From positions 1 through 6,228 of the forward strand of contig JAJEBJ010000351.1 of NCBI GenBank assembly GCA_022822575.1: a DNA stretch of 6,228 nt. Direction: 5' to 3'. Both the position numbers and the translations under genes were made by a program. Shown here piece by piece: positions 1 to 5,329 of the stretch. The stretch comes from Alphaproteobacteria bacterium. GTDB taxonomy: Bacteria; Pseudomonadota; Alphaproteobacteria; SP197. The notes beneath the pieces are model-generated. The model saw only the letters and a program-made list of their open reading frames with translations. It had not been told where the DNA came from and ran no database searches. Numbering within the stretch: position 1 is the stretch's first letter; each line of letters begins with the position of its first letter.

Positions 1-801
1 TTCCTCGTCGAAGTACTGTTTCGACCACACAAGATGGCCGAACTGTGCCGTGGCGCTGGTTCGTTTCATGCGCTCGAAGGCGCCGAGATCGCGTCCGTAC
101 TCGGCGAACTTGACGCTTTCTCCGGACGCATAGAGGTCCAGCATGACCGCCTCGGGAGAACAGCCCGCCTCGACGAGGGCCGTATACATGGCGCGCAGGG
201 CGTAGAGTCCCGGCTGATGTTCCTCGAAGAGATCGATGAGGACTTCCTCGCCAAAACTGGATTCCAGCGCCCCCATTCTTGTCGTGCCGATCGCCCAGGA
301 GATCGCAAGGCACATGTCGAGAGCCCGGCCGCTGCCATCCTGGGCCACGGCAATGAGGCTCGGAAAACCGCGCCCCTCGAGGAACGTCGCCCGCACGCCC
401 TCTCCGAGCATGCGCGGCGCCACCATGACGACATCGGTCTGCGGGTCCGGAACAATCTCGCCGTAGTGGATGTTGAAACCATGCGCAAAGCACATGACAT
501 CACCGGCTTTGAGGCTTTTCTTCACCCAATTTTCATAGACATCCGGCTGACTGTCATCGGACGTCAGCATCATCAGGACATCGGCCCGGGCAGCCGCTTC
601 CTCGATGGTCAGGAGATCCCATCCGTCAGCCCGTGCGCTGTCGGCGTATTCGTCCTCGATGTTGCCGACGACCACGTCGACACCACGGTCCTTCATGTTG
701 AGCGCCTGACTGCGTCCCTGGTTGCCGTAACCGATCACGGCAACCGTCCTGCCGTCGAGCAGGTCTGGATTGGCATCGTCATCAAAATAGAACCTGCCCA
801 T
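1..801 (-). CDS. Ketol-acid reductoisomerase-like protein (IlvC-like paralogue), 3' end outside window
   Basis: The first 267 residues are present; class I KARIs are about 330, so roughly the last 60-70 lie beyond base 1. A Rossmann fold opens the protein with the dinucleotide motif GYGNQG (24-29), followed by AHGFNIHYG (106-114), VAPRMLGEGVR (127-137) and LIDLFEEH (188-195). In class I numbering H107, D190 and E194 are kept. The usual Lys of PKGPGHTVR is R130, and the two C-terminal metal-binding glutamates (E226, E230) align with D222 and S226. True KARI converts acetolactate to dihydroxyisovalerate with NADPH; here the changed site makes the substrate and the isomerase step uncertain. After the second beta strand the loop reads VVGNIEDE, with acidic residues where NADPH enzymes usually have Arg/Ser, which hints at NADH use (inference). 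The ATG at 801 is well supported: AGGAG lies at 807-811 on the minus strand and homology begins at once. The gene is divergent from the PhyH gene. The family is sure; the function is not. Confidence 0.9.
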   Translation of the reverse strand, partial: MGRFYFDDDANPDLLDGRTVAVIGYGNQGRSQALNMKDRGVDVVVGNIEDEYADSARADGWDLLTIEEAAARADVLMMLTSDDSQPDVYENWVKKSLKAGDVMCFAHGFNIHYGEIVPDPQTDVVMVAPRMLGEGVRATFLEGRGFPSLIAVAQDGSGRALDMCLAISWAIGTTRMGALESSFGEEVLIDLFEEHQPGLYALRAMYTALVEAGCSPEAVMLDLYASGESVKFAEYGRDLGAFERMKRTSATAQFGHLVWSKQYFDEE

Positions 802-850
802 GATATCTCCTGGCGGTAGTCTTGCGGGGGCGGAGTGTACTGCAAGAAGG
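802..850. promoter_or_regulatory. Short divergent intergenic region between KARI-like and PhyH genes
   Basis: Only 49 bases separate the two divergent start codons if PhyH begins at 851. The minus-strand gene has a clear AGGAG at 807-811. The plus-strand gene has only AAGAAGG (844-850) touching its ATG, which is too close to be a normal ribosome site. I see no convincing -35/-10 pair or operator, so any promoters must be compact, overlapping, or lie inside the facing gene. The role is inferred from layout alone. Confidence 0.35.
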
Positions 851-1648
851 ATGGCATCGGGAACACGGCATGACATCAGGGATTATCGCGTCTCGGGATT
901 TGCGGCGCCGCTCAGGGCCATGCCGGCCGAGCACGCCGCCCGCATCCTCGCCAGGCTCGACGCGGTCGACGTCGACCTGCCGCATCCCTGGTACTACAAG
1001 TCCTACCTGCTCTTCACGTGGATGGACGAACTGGTGCGTCTGCCCGCAGTCCTCGACGTGGTGGAACAGTTGACGGGCCCGGACATCATGGTGATGAGCG
1101 CCGACATCTGGACCAAGCCTGCGCAGGACCGGCGCCACATTTCCTTTCATCAGGACGCCGGCTACTGGAATCTCGATCCACTCGACATCGTCACGGCCTG
1201 GGTTGCCCTCACGCCGGCGACCTCGGCCAACGGCTGCATGCGCTTCCTTCCCGGAACCCACCTGCTCGGCCGCGTGACCCACGACGAATGCCAGGCGGGC
1301 GACAACATGCTCTCCCATGGCCAGACCGCGAGGATCGATACCGCCGCGTGGCCGGTCTACGACAACGAGCTCGAACCGGGCGCCATGTCGCTCCACCATG
1401 CCCTGCTTGCGCATGGATCCGGCCCGAACACAACGGAGAGTCCTCGGACGGGGATCTGCATCCGCTACCTCCCGGGACGCATCACGTGGACCGGCGGACC
1501 ACAGGTGTCGGCCATGCCGGTAAGAGGGCGCCACGAGGGCAATCTCGTTCTGGAGCGACCGCCTTCAAGCGATCTTTCCCCGGAAGCGATCCGCCAGCAT
1601 ACACGCCTGCTCGCACCCCACGCCTCGCGACGCTACGTGACGTTCTGA
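851..1648 (+). CDS. Phytanoyl-CoA dioxygenase (PhyH) family Fe(II)/2-oxoglutarate oxygenase
   Basis: A 265-residue cupin-fold oxygenase of typical PhyH length. The iron triad is visible: H100 and D102 in ISFHQDAGYWNL, and distal H188 in AHGSGPN. R199, exactly eleven residues after H188 as in the family, should bind the 2-oxoglutarate carboxylate. Other family segments are VTAWVALTPATSANGCMRFLPGTH (split over 114-137) and GICIRYLPG (201-209). The enzyme should couple 2-oxoglutarate decarboxylation to hydroxylation (or desaturation) of an unknown small molecule in the cytoplasm. Because the Asp of HxD is present, halogenase activity of the SyrB2 type (HxA/G) is unlikely. The start is uncertain: ATG 851 fits the usual N-terminus (DYRVSGFAAPL near residue 11) but lacks a spaced ribosome site. 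The in-frame ATG at 800 would overlap the divergent gene's start codon and is less likely. The stop TGA overlaps the ATG of a doubtful small ORF. Confidence 0.9.
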   Translation: MASGTRHDIRDYRVSGFAAPLRAMPAEHAARILARLDAVDVDLPHPWYYKSYLLFTWMDELVRLPAVLDVVEQLTGPDIMVMSADIWTKPAQDRRHISFHQDAGYWNLDPLDIVTAWVALTPATSANGCMRFLPGTHLLGRVTHDECQAGDNMLSHGQTARIDTAAWPVYDNELEPGAMSLHHALLAHGSGPNTTESPRTGICIRYLPGRITWTGGPQVSAMPVRGRHEGNLVLERPPSSDLSPEAIRQHTRLLAPHASRRYVTF

Positions 1649-1821
1649 TGACGACCCTCCGGACGAGCATTGACAAGAGCCTCCGCGAGGCCGACTTGGT
1701 CATCGGACGCATCGGGATCAAGGCGATGCATCCAGGAGTTTCGCATCTTCCAGTTCGCGAGGTCGCTCTTCCCCCGGGCACTAGCCACCTTCTGTACCCG
1801 CTTCATCGGGTAGAGCACTGA
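1648..1821 (+). CDS. Doubtful small ORF overlapping the PhyH stop
   Basis: A 57-residue reading frame starts with an ATG that shares its A with the PhyH stop codon (TGATG), a layout typical of translational coupling. The product (starts MTTLRTSIDKSLREAD, ends HRVEH) matches no family I recognise and shows no membrane segment or motif. It fills most of the 224-base gap before the methyltransferase. A second plus-strand frame in the same stretch (FRIFQFARSLFPRALATF, ending at a TAG near 1814) also looks protein-like, so this gap may instead hold the decayed remnant of a gene. Listed for completeness only. Confidence 0.2.
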   Translation: MTTLRTSIDKSLREADLVIGRIGIKAMHPGVSHLPVREVALPPGTSHLLYPLHRVEH

Positions 1822-1872
1822 GCTTGTCGACAGGCCGCACGAACTGCCACGATATCCAGGAAAGGACGTCCC

Positions 1873-2520
1873 ATGCCTTCTCGACGCCCGTCGATCGATC
1901 TCGCGAACGACCCGTTCGTGAGCGGCTCCTACTCTCTGCGCAACCCTCGGGAGGCCGAGGCGTTCTATCGGGTGTGGGCTGACGACTACGAGGATCACAT
2001 GGTCGGCGAACTGGGCTACTGTTCGCCGCGCCTCGTCGCCGAGCGCCTGATTCGGCATCTCGCCGACACCGATGCGGAGGTACTCGATATCGGGTGCGGA
2101 ACCGGATTGACGTGTGACCTCCTCTTTGAGCGCGGGTTTCGCAACATCGACGGAATCGACCTGACGGTGTCGATGCTGAAAAAGGCCCGGGCTCGCGGAA
2201 TCTACCGCAACCTGATCCAGGCCGACCTCAACGAACCCATCGACTTACCCGACCGAAGCTACGATGCGATGGTCTCCTCGGGCACATTCACGTGCGGTCA
2301 CGTCGGCCCCGAGCCCTTTGACGAACTGGTGCGCCTCCTGCGTCCCGACGGCCTGTGGTCATTTTCCATTCACATGGATCTCTGGGAGCCCGCCGGGTTC
2401 AGGGCGGCCCTGGATCGTCTCGTCAGCCAGGGCCAGCTCGCCTGCGTGGAAAAGGAACCGGACAGGTTCTTCGAAACACTGGAGCCAGCCGGCTGGTTCC
2501 TTGTCTATCGCAGGCTATAG
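1873..2520 (+). CDS. Class I SAM-dependent methyltransferase
   Basis: A 215-residue Rossmann-fold methyltransferase. Motif I is VLDIGCGTGLT (70-80), the glycine-rich AdoMet loop. The acidic end of strand 2 is IDGIDLT (92-98), followed by QADLNEPIDLP (116-126), the strand-4 region YDAMVSSGTF (130-139) and LLRPDGLWSFSI (155-166). The N-terminal FYRVWADDYEDHMVGELGY is typical of Methyltransf_11/25-like small-molecule methyltransferases and resembles the WBSCR27 (METTL27) group. The acceptor (O, N, C or carboxylate) cannot be read from the sequence. AAAGGA at 1861-1866, six bases before ATG 1873, supports the start. It lies on the same strand as PhyH, 224 bases downstream, so co-transcription is plausible but not certain. 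Convergent with the TauD-type gene. Confidence 0.9.
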   Translation: MPSRRPSIDLANDPFVSGSYSLRNPREAEAFYRVWADDYEDHMVGELGYCSPRLVAERLIRHLADTDAEVLDIGCGTGLTCDLLFERGFRNIDGIDLTVSMLKKARARGIYRNLIQADLNEPIDLPDRSYDAMVSSGTFTCGHVGPEPFDELVRLLRPDGLWSFSIHMDLWEPAGFRAALDRLVSQGQLACVEKEPDRFFETLEPAGWFLVYRRL

Positions 2521-2674
2521 GGGACAGAGACCGCTGGCGAACCGGCCCTTCTGCGTCAGGACCAGTGCGATGGCATCGATTGAATACGGGGCCGTCGTTC
2601 CAGGCAGCGCACACCATCCTTGAGTTCCCGGACGCCATCTTCGAATGGCCATGGGGGCACGATCGAATACAGCG
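2521..2674. other. Convergent intergenic region with no clear gene or terminator
   Basis: This 154-base gap separates the ends of the methyltransferase and the TauD-type gene. I found no strong GC hairpin followed by T residues on either strand. A minus-strand frame (ATG at 2652 to TAG at 2515, 45 codons, ending KGRFASGLCPL) overlaps the methyltransferase stop. It has no recognisable motif, so I do not call it a gene. Confidence 0.4.
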
Positions 2675-3514
2675 TCAGACACCGATGGTGGCGCGCCGCA
2701 TGACCCGGCGAAAGCCCTTGTCGCCGCGCATGGCGGCAAGGTCATCCTCAAGGGCAATGTGCATGGTGCAGCGGTTGTCCCAGATGACGACCGTACCGGG
2801 TTGCCAGCGAAAGCGACAGGTGAGGATGTCCCGGGTTGCATGGCGCTCGAGGTGATCCAGGATCATCCGGCTTTCCTCGTCGGTCATGCCTTCGATACGG
2901 TGGCAGTAACTCGGACTGATAAGGAGTGATTCCCGCCCGGTTTCGGGGTGCTCGCGGACAAACGGGTGGGCCGTGATCTGTCGCTCCGATCCCTGCCTGT
3001 GCTGCATCTTCATGCCCTTGAAGGTGTCGGTGTGGCGTTGCGGCGTGCCCGAATCGTGGATCGCGCGGAGTTGACGCAGCACGGTCTTCATGCCCTCCGA
3101 CAGCATCTCCCAGGCCAGGTACATGTTGGCAAACAACGTGTCGCCGCCGACCGGGGGAACCTCAAGGGCGTAGAGAACCGCGCCGGCCGGAGGCTGTTCG
3201 CGAAAGGTCATGTCCGTGTGCCAGAGATGGCCGAAATTGATGACCTCGTCGGGTTCCTTGACGATTTCGATGAGTTCGGGATAGCCGTCGATGCCGTGCA
3301 CGAATGGGTACTCCTCGAGGCGACCGAAGCGACGCGAAAAATCAACCTGCTGCGCGGGCGTCAGTTTCTGGTCGTGAAAGAACAGGACGAGATGCTCCAG
3401 ATAGGCGTCGCGCAGTGCTGTCCAGGTCGAGTCGTCCAGCGCCCGGGACAGGTCGACCCCCGTCACTTCAGCACCGATGGCCGTGGAGTAGGGATGTACA
3501 GCGCAGTCGGACAT
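2675..3514 (-). CDS. TauD/TfdA family Fe(II)/2-oxoglutarate-dependent dioxygenase
   Basis: A full-length 279-residue member of the family. The iron ligands are H99 and D101 in LWHTDMTF and distal H252 in WDNRCTMHIALED, close to E. coli TauD (H99, D101, H255). The 2-oxoglutarate-binding arginine lies in GFRRVMRRATI (R269/R270), and T126 in GGDTLFANM is also in the expected place. The taurine-contacting residues of TauD (H70, Y73) align with Y69 and V72 here, so taurine is unlikely to be the substrate; the true substrate is unknown. The enzyme would be a cytoplasmic hydroxylase or C-heteroatom-cleaving dioxygenase. The ATG at 3514 is supported by the family N-terminus (HPYSTAIGAEVTGVDLS) and a GGAG nine bases upstream. 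A truncated group II intron in the same orientation ends only 32 bases before the start codon, so the native promoter or an upstream operon partner may have been displaced. Confidence 0.93.
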   Translation of the reverse strand: MSDCAVHPYSTAIGAEVTGVDLSRALDDSTWTALRDAYLEHLVLFFHDQKLTPAQQVDFSRRFGRLEEYPFVHGIDGYPELIEIVKEPDEVINFGHLWHTDMTFREQPPAGAVLYALEVPPVGGDTLFANMYLAWEMLSEGMKTVLRQLRAIHDSGTPQRHTDTFKGMKMQHRQGSERQITAHPFVREHPETGRESLLISPSYCHRIEGMTDEESRMILDHLERHATRDILTCRFRWQPGTVVIWDNRCTMHIALEDDLAAMRGDKGFRRVMRRATIGV

Positions 3515-3546
3515 GATGGGGAACTCCGAATTCCTCGCCCAGTCTA

Positions 3547-3618
3547 GTCGCGGTAGGGATCCGGATTGCTCCGGACCCCCCGCGCAGATCCCCGCGGGCC
3601 CGTTAAGGCACGAGGCTC
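3547..3618 (-). ncRNA. Group II intron domains V and VI
   Basis: Domain V (3587-3618) begins directly after the RT stop with GAGCC, holding the catalytic AGC triad. It can fold into a nine-pair lower stem (with one G-A mismatch against GGATC), a two-base bulge and a short upper stem with a small loop. At 32 nt it is slightly shorter than the canonical 34. Domain VI follows: GGGGTCCGGA pairs with TCCGGATCCC around a GCAA loop, and the flanking GCGCGG pairs with CCGCG. An A in CCTACC near the 3' base is the likely branch-point adenosine. Folding was done by eye. Confidence 0.75.
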
Positions 3619-4299
3619 CTACCTTGAGTGTTTAACGGCAAAGCGCCTGGTCGGCCAGGGGTGGCGGATTCGCAACGGTGGCCAGAACGCGTGCGCCAGG
3701 GCTCCCACAGTCGCCAGTGTGGTGCGGTCCTTTTGGGATCGTCGTCTCAAAATGCGGCACCATATCTTCAGGATTCGCCGCGTGAACCGCTTGAGGGATA
3801 GGAAGCTGGTCGGGACGGCGTAGTAACCAAGCCATCCATCAACGACCTTCCCAAGCCACTTGGCAACTTCGTATCGGTTGTGGTGCATCCGCCGACGCAG
3901 CTCAGCTTTGATGCGCAACAGAGTTCGGTTGACACGTTTCCTGATCGGCTTGCGCCCCAGTCCGAAGCCTCCTGTCCGCGTGGTCCGGCAGTAGTGCGTG
4001 AACCCGAGGAAGTCGAATGTTTCGGGACGTCGCTCACCGCGTGCCCGGCGGTTCACCATGGCGAACTTGCCGAACTCGATGAGACGGGTCTTGTCGGGGT
4101 GTAGCTCGAGAGAGAATCGGGCCAGCCTTCCCTTCAGGTCGCGCAAGAACTGTTCCGCGTCCTGCCTGTACTTGAATCCAACCACAAAATCATCGGCGTA
4201 CCGCACGATGATCGTGTCGCCACGGGCTGTCCGCGAGCGCCATATATTCCGGAACCAGAGATCGAGGACGTAGTGGAGATAAACGTTCGCCAGAATCGG
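3619..4299 (-). pseudogene. Group II intron reverse transcriptase/maturase, N-terminally truncated
   Basis: 226 residues remain of a protein usually about 400-500 long. The fragment opens with PILANVYLHYVLDLWF (RT motif 4 region), followed by VRYADDFVVGF with the catalytic YADD, then HPDKTRLIEFGKF, TFDFLGFTHYC and the thumb/maturase region with GWLGYYAVPTSFLSLKRFTRRI. The C-terminus (RIRHPWPTRRFAVKHSR) is typical of bacterial maturases lacking an HNH endonuclease domain, and I see no CxxC/HNH motif. The first three RT motifs, including the first catalytic aspartate, are lost at the junction with the 4300 repeat box, so activity is not expected. A GTG at 4206 could start a shorter product, but that would lack most of the palm. 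The reading frame is otherwise intact, suggesting recent truncation. Confidence 0.92.
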
Positions 4300-4383
4300 T
4301 TATGGGAACCGTATGATCATGGGAACCTGAGGTATCTGTGTTGTTGATTTTCACAGATTTGGTCACGGATCATGTTCCCATAA
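4300..4383. repeat. Nested inverted and direct repeats in the leader of the double-module gene
   Basis: TTATGGGAAC (4300-4309) is matched perfectly in inverted orientation by GTTCCCATAA (4374-4383). A second direct copy, ATGGGAACC, lies at 4319-4327, 17 bases after the first (4302-4310). Between the direct copies is the perfect palindrome ATGATCAT (4313-4320); GATCATG recurs before the inverted copy (4368-4374). Inside the arms, ATCTGTG (4334-4340) and CACAGAT (4352-4358) form a second perfect inverted pair with an 11-base T-rich loop. Such a cluster could be recombinase binding sites at an element end, an operator for the downstream gene, or both. I see no strong promoter boxes. Confidence 0.7.
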
Positions 4384-4419
4384 GAATGTGCTTGTTTCCT
4401 GTCAGGTTTGACCCTGAAC

Positions 4420-4424
4420 AGGAG
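4420..4424 (+). promoter_or_regulatory. Ribosome binding site deciding the start at 4432
   Basis: AGGAG lies seven bases before ATG 4432. The upstream in-frame alternative at 4408 (TTG) has no ribosome site and would add eight residues encoded by the leader and the ribosome site itself, so 4432 is preferred. Confidence 0.75.
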
Positions 4425-4431
4425 AATCAGC

Positions 4432-5166
4432 ATGTCATCCACGATCACAAGCATGGCGCCGCCCGAAGCAGGTGGTGAACCGGATCGGGACATTGTTCAG
4501 CGCTACAAGGCGCGTTTGCAGGCCTTGGGATACTGCCGCAGCCTGACTGCCAAGTGTCTCCGAACGATCCTGCATCTCATCACGTGGCTGTCATTGAACG
4601 GGGCAGGCATCGAGACGCTCGACATTCGCGTCCTGCATCACTTCCTGAACCATGACTGCGCCTGTCCCGGCCCGCACGGCTACCGCAAGAACCTCCAACG
4701 CGGCGGATGGCATCTGCACCGGTTCCTCGGCTTCCTCATGGAAACGGGACGCGCGCGGATGCCTGCGGAGATCGAGGCTGGCGGCCGCGTGGTGGAGGCG
4801 TTCCTTCAATCACTCGTGGGACAGGGATATGTGCCGGACTCGATTGCCGCATACCGCAAGCGCTGTCGGCACCTCATCGTCTGGCTCTACCTGCACGATA
4901 TCGCACTTGTCGGGATCGATGACGAAGTCGTGTCCCGCTTCCTGTCCCATGACTGCGCTTGTGTGCATCCCCACTTCTTCTCCAGGGGCAACAGGTTCGT
5001 CGGCAGCCGGAACAGCAGATCCAGAATCGGGGTGTTCATCGATTATCTGATCGATGCGGGTATCGCTCCGCCGCGCCACACCCGACCGAACAAGGAGCAC
5101 GAGGTTCTGCTGCACCAACTCGGCATGACCCTGCCGCAACAGCCCGCGCCGCGGATCTCCACCTGA
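4432..5166 (+). CDS. Tandem-module protein related to tyrosine recombinase N-terminal domains, no catalytic domain
   Basis: A 244-residue protein made of two homologous modules about 99 residues apart (about 22-111 and 121-213). Each has a helical core-binding (SAM-like) pattern: a G-Y near the start (LQALGYCRSLTAKC; LVGQGYVPDSIAAY), then HLITWLSLNG / HLIVWLYLHD, then HHFLNHDCAC / SRFLSHDCAC, then a basic stretch and FLGFLMETGRARMP / FIDYLIDAGIAPP. Both modules carry H-x-C-x-C-x3-H (H74, C76, C78, H82; H173, C175, C177, H181), which could bind zinc. Modules of this shape, with an H-C-C signature, occur at the N-terminus of a group of multi-gene-element tyrosine recombinases (from memory, not searched). 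Here the R...HxxR...Y catalytic domain is absent; the protein ends in a short proline-rich tail. It may bind the repeats just upstream as an accessory factor or repressor, or be a truncated recombinase. The function is inferred; the internal repeat is directly visible. Confidence 0.75.
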   Translation: MSSTITSMAPPEAGGEPDRDIVQRYKARLQALGYCRSLTAKCLRTILHLITWLSLNGAGIETLDIRVLHHFLNHDCACPGPHGYRKNLQRGGWHLHRFLGFLMETGRARMPAEIEAGGRVVEAFLQSLVGQGYVPDSIAAYRKRCRHLIVWLYLHDIALVGIDDEVVSRFLSHDCACVHPHFFSRGNRFVGSRNSRSRIGVFIDYLIDAGIAPPRHTRPNKEHEVLLHQLGMTLPQQPAPRIST

Positions 5167-5250
5167 CGGCGAGCGGGACTGCCTCTCCGTTCGGCACCGT
5201 GTAGCGCCGACCTTTGGGGGGCCGATCAAGGCTATTCAAAGAGTTAGCAT
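5167..5250. other. Short spacer between the double-module gene and the IS1380 end
   Basis: 84 bases with no recognisable gene. No recombinase catalytic motif is found in any frame, and I see no clear terminator hairpin with a T tract. It is probably leftover sequence of the recombinase-type element cut by the IS1380 insertion. Confidence 0.4.
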
Positions 5251-5286
5251 CCTCACGACCTCCGAGTTGCGGAAGTCGGGCTAAAT

Positions 5287-5300
5287 CCCGCAGTTGCGGG
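5287..5300. repeat. Perfect hairpin inside the IS1380 left end
   Basis: CCCGCA and TGCGGG pair over six G/C-rich bases around a two-base GT spacer. It lies just beyond the transposase stop (5330) and could be a transposase-binding subterminal repeat or a transcription stop signal for the transposase. The lack of a T tract on either side argues against a classical terminator. Confidence 0.5.
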
Positions 5301-5329
5301 TTGGGGGCGAGCGGTTTTCGGTGTCGATT

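Larger units (their letters stand above)
3547..4299 (-). mobile_element. 3' fragment of a group II intron (5' part missing)
   Basis: The minus strand reads, in order, the C-terminal part of the intron-encoded reverse transcriptase/maturase, its stop codon, domain V, domain VI and a typical 3' end (CCCTACCGCGAC, 3547-3558). Everything upstream of the RT residues PILANVYLHY is absent: the intron RNA 5' half, the 5' splice site, and the first RT motifs. The break falls at 4299/4300, where another element begins. Without its 5' half it cannot splice in cis. The exact 3' boundary (3547, give or take a few bases) is judged from the AC ending and the end of domain VI pairing. Confidence 0.85.
4300..5250 (+). 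mobile_element. Remnant of a tyrosine-recombinase-type mobile element
   Basis: The left boundary is set by the abrupt end of intron RT homology at 4299 and the start of the TTATGGGAAC repeat box. The stretch holds a repeat-rich leader and one gene built from tyrosine-recombinase N-terminal-like modules. No catalytic recombinase gene follows: after the stop at 5166 there are about 84 bases with no recognisable product before the IS1380 end. The right end of the element is not identifiable, since no further copy of the box is seen near 5160-5260. The boundaries and the claim that it is mobile are inference. Confidence 0.45.

Noticed and set aside
34..819. Long plus-strand open frame (261 codons) opposite the KARI-like gene
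   Set aside because: It is a high-G+C shadow: the minus strand carries clear KARI motifs (GYGNQG, AHGFNIHYG), the plus frame none.
800..850. Upstream ATG at 800 as PhyH start
   Set aside because: It would overlap the divergent gene's start codon and adds MISPGGSLAG..., which does not look like a PhyH N-terminus; ATG 851 fits better.
1018..1821. Open frame of 267 codons overlapping PhyH in another frame
   Set aside because: It lies over the conserved PhyH catalytic region in a shifted frame and is rich in Arg/Pro/His; only its tail after 1648 was kept as a doubtful small ORF.
2675..3514. Naming the gene tauD
   Set aside because: Taurine-contacting residues are not conserved and no sulfonate transporter is visible nearby.
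2948..3547. Plus-strand frame of 199 codons
   Set aside because: Shadow of the TauD-type gene, whose HTD, distal His and Arg motifs are on the minus strand.
4300..4383. CRISPR-like repeats
   Set aside because: Only three short boxes with unequal spacing and mixed orientation; no repeat-spacer array.
5287..5300. Rho-independent terminator
   Set aside because: The hairpin is strong but no T tract follows on either strand; more likely part of the IS end.
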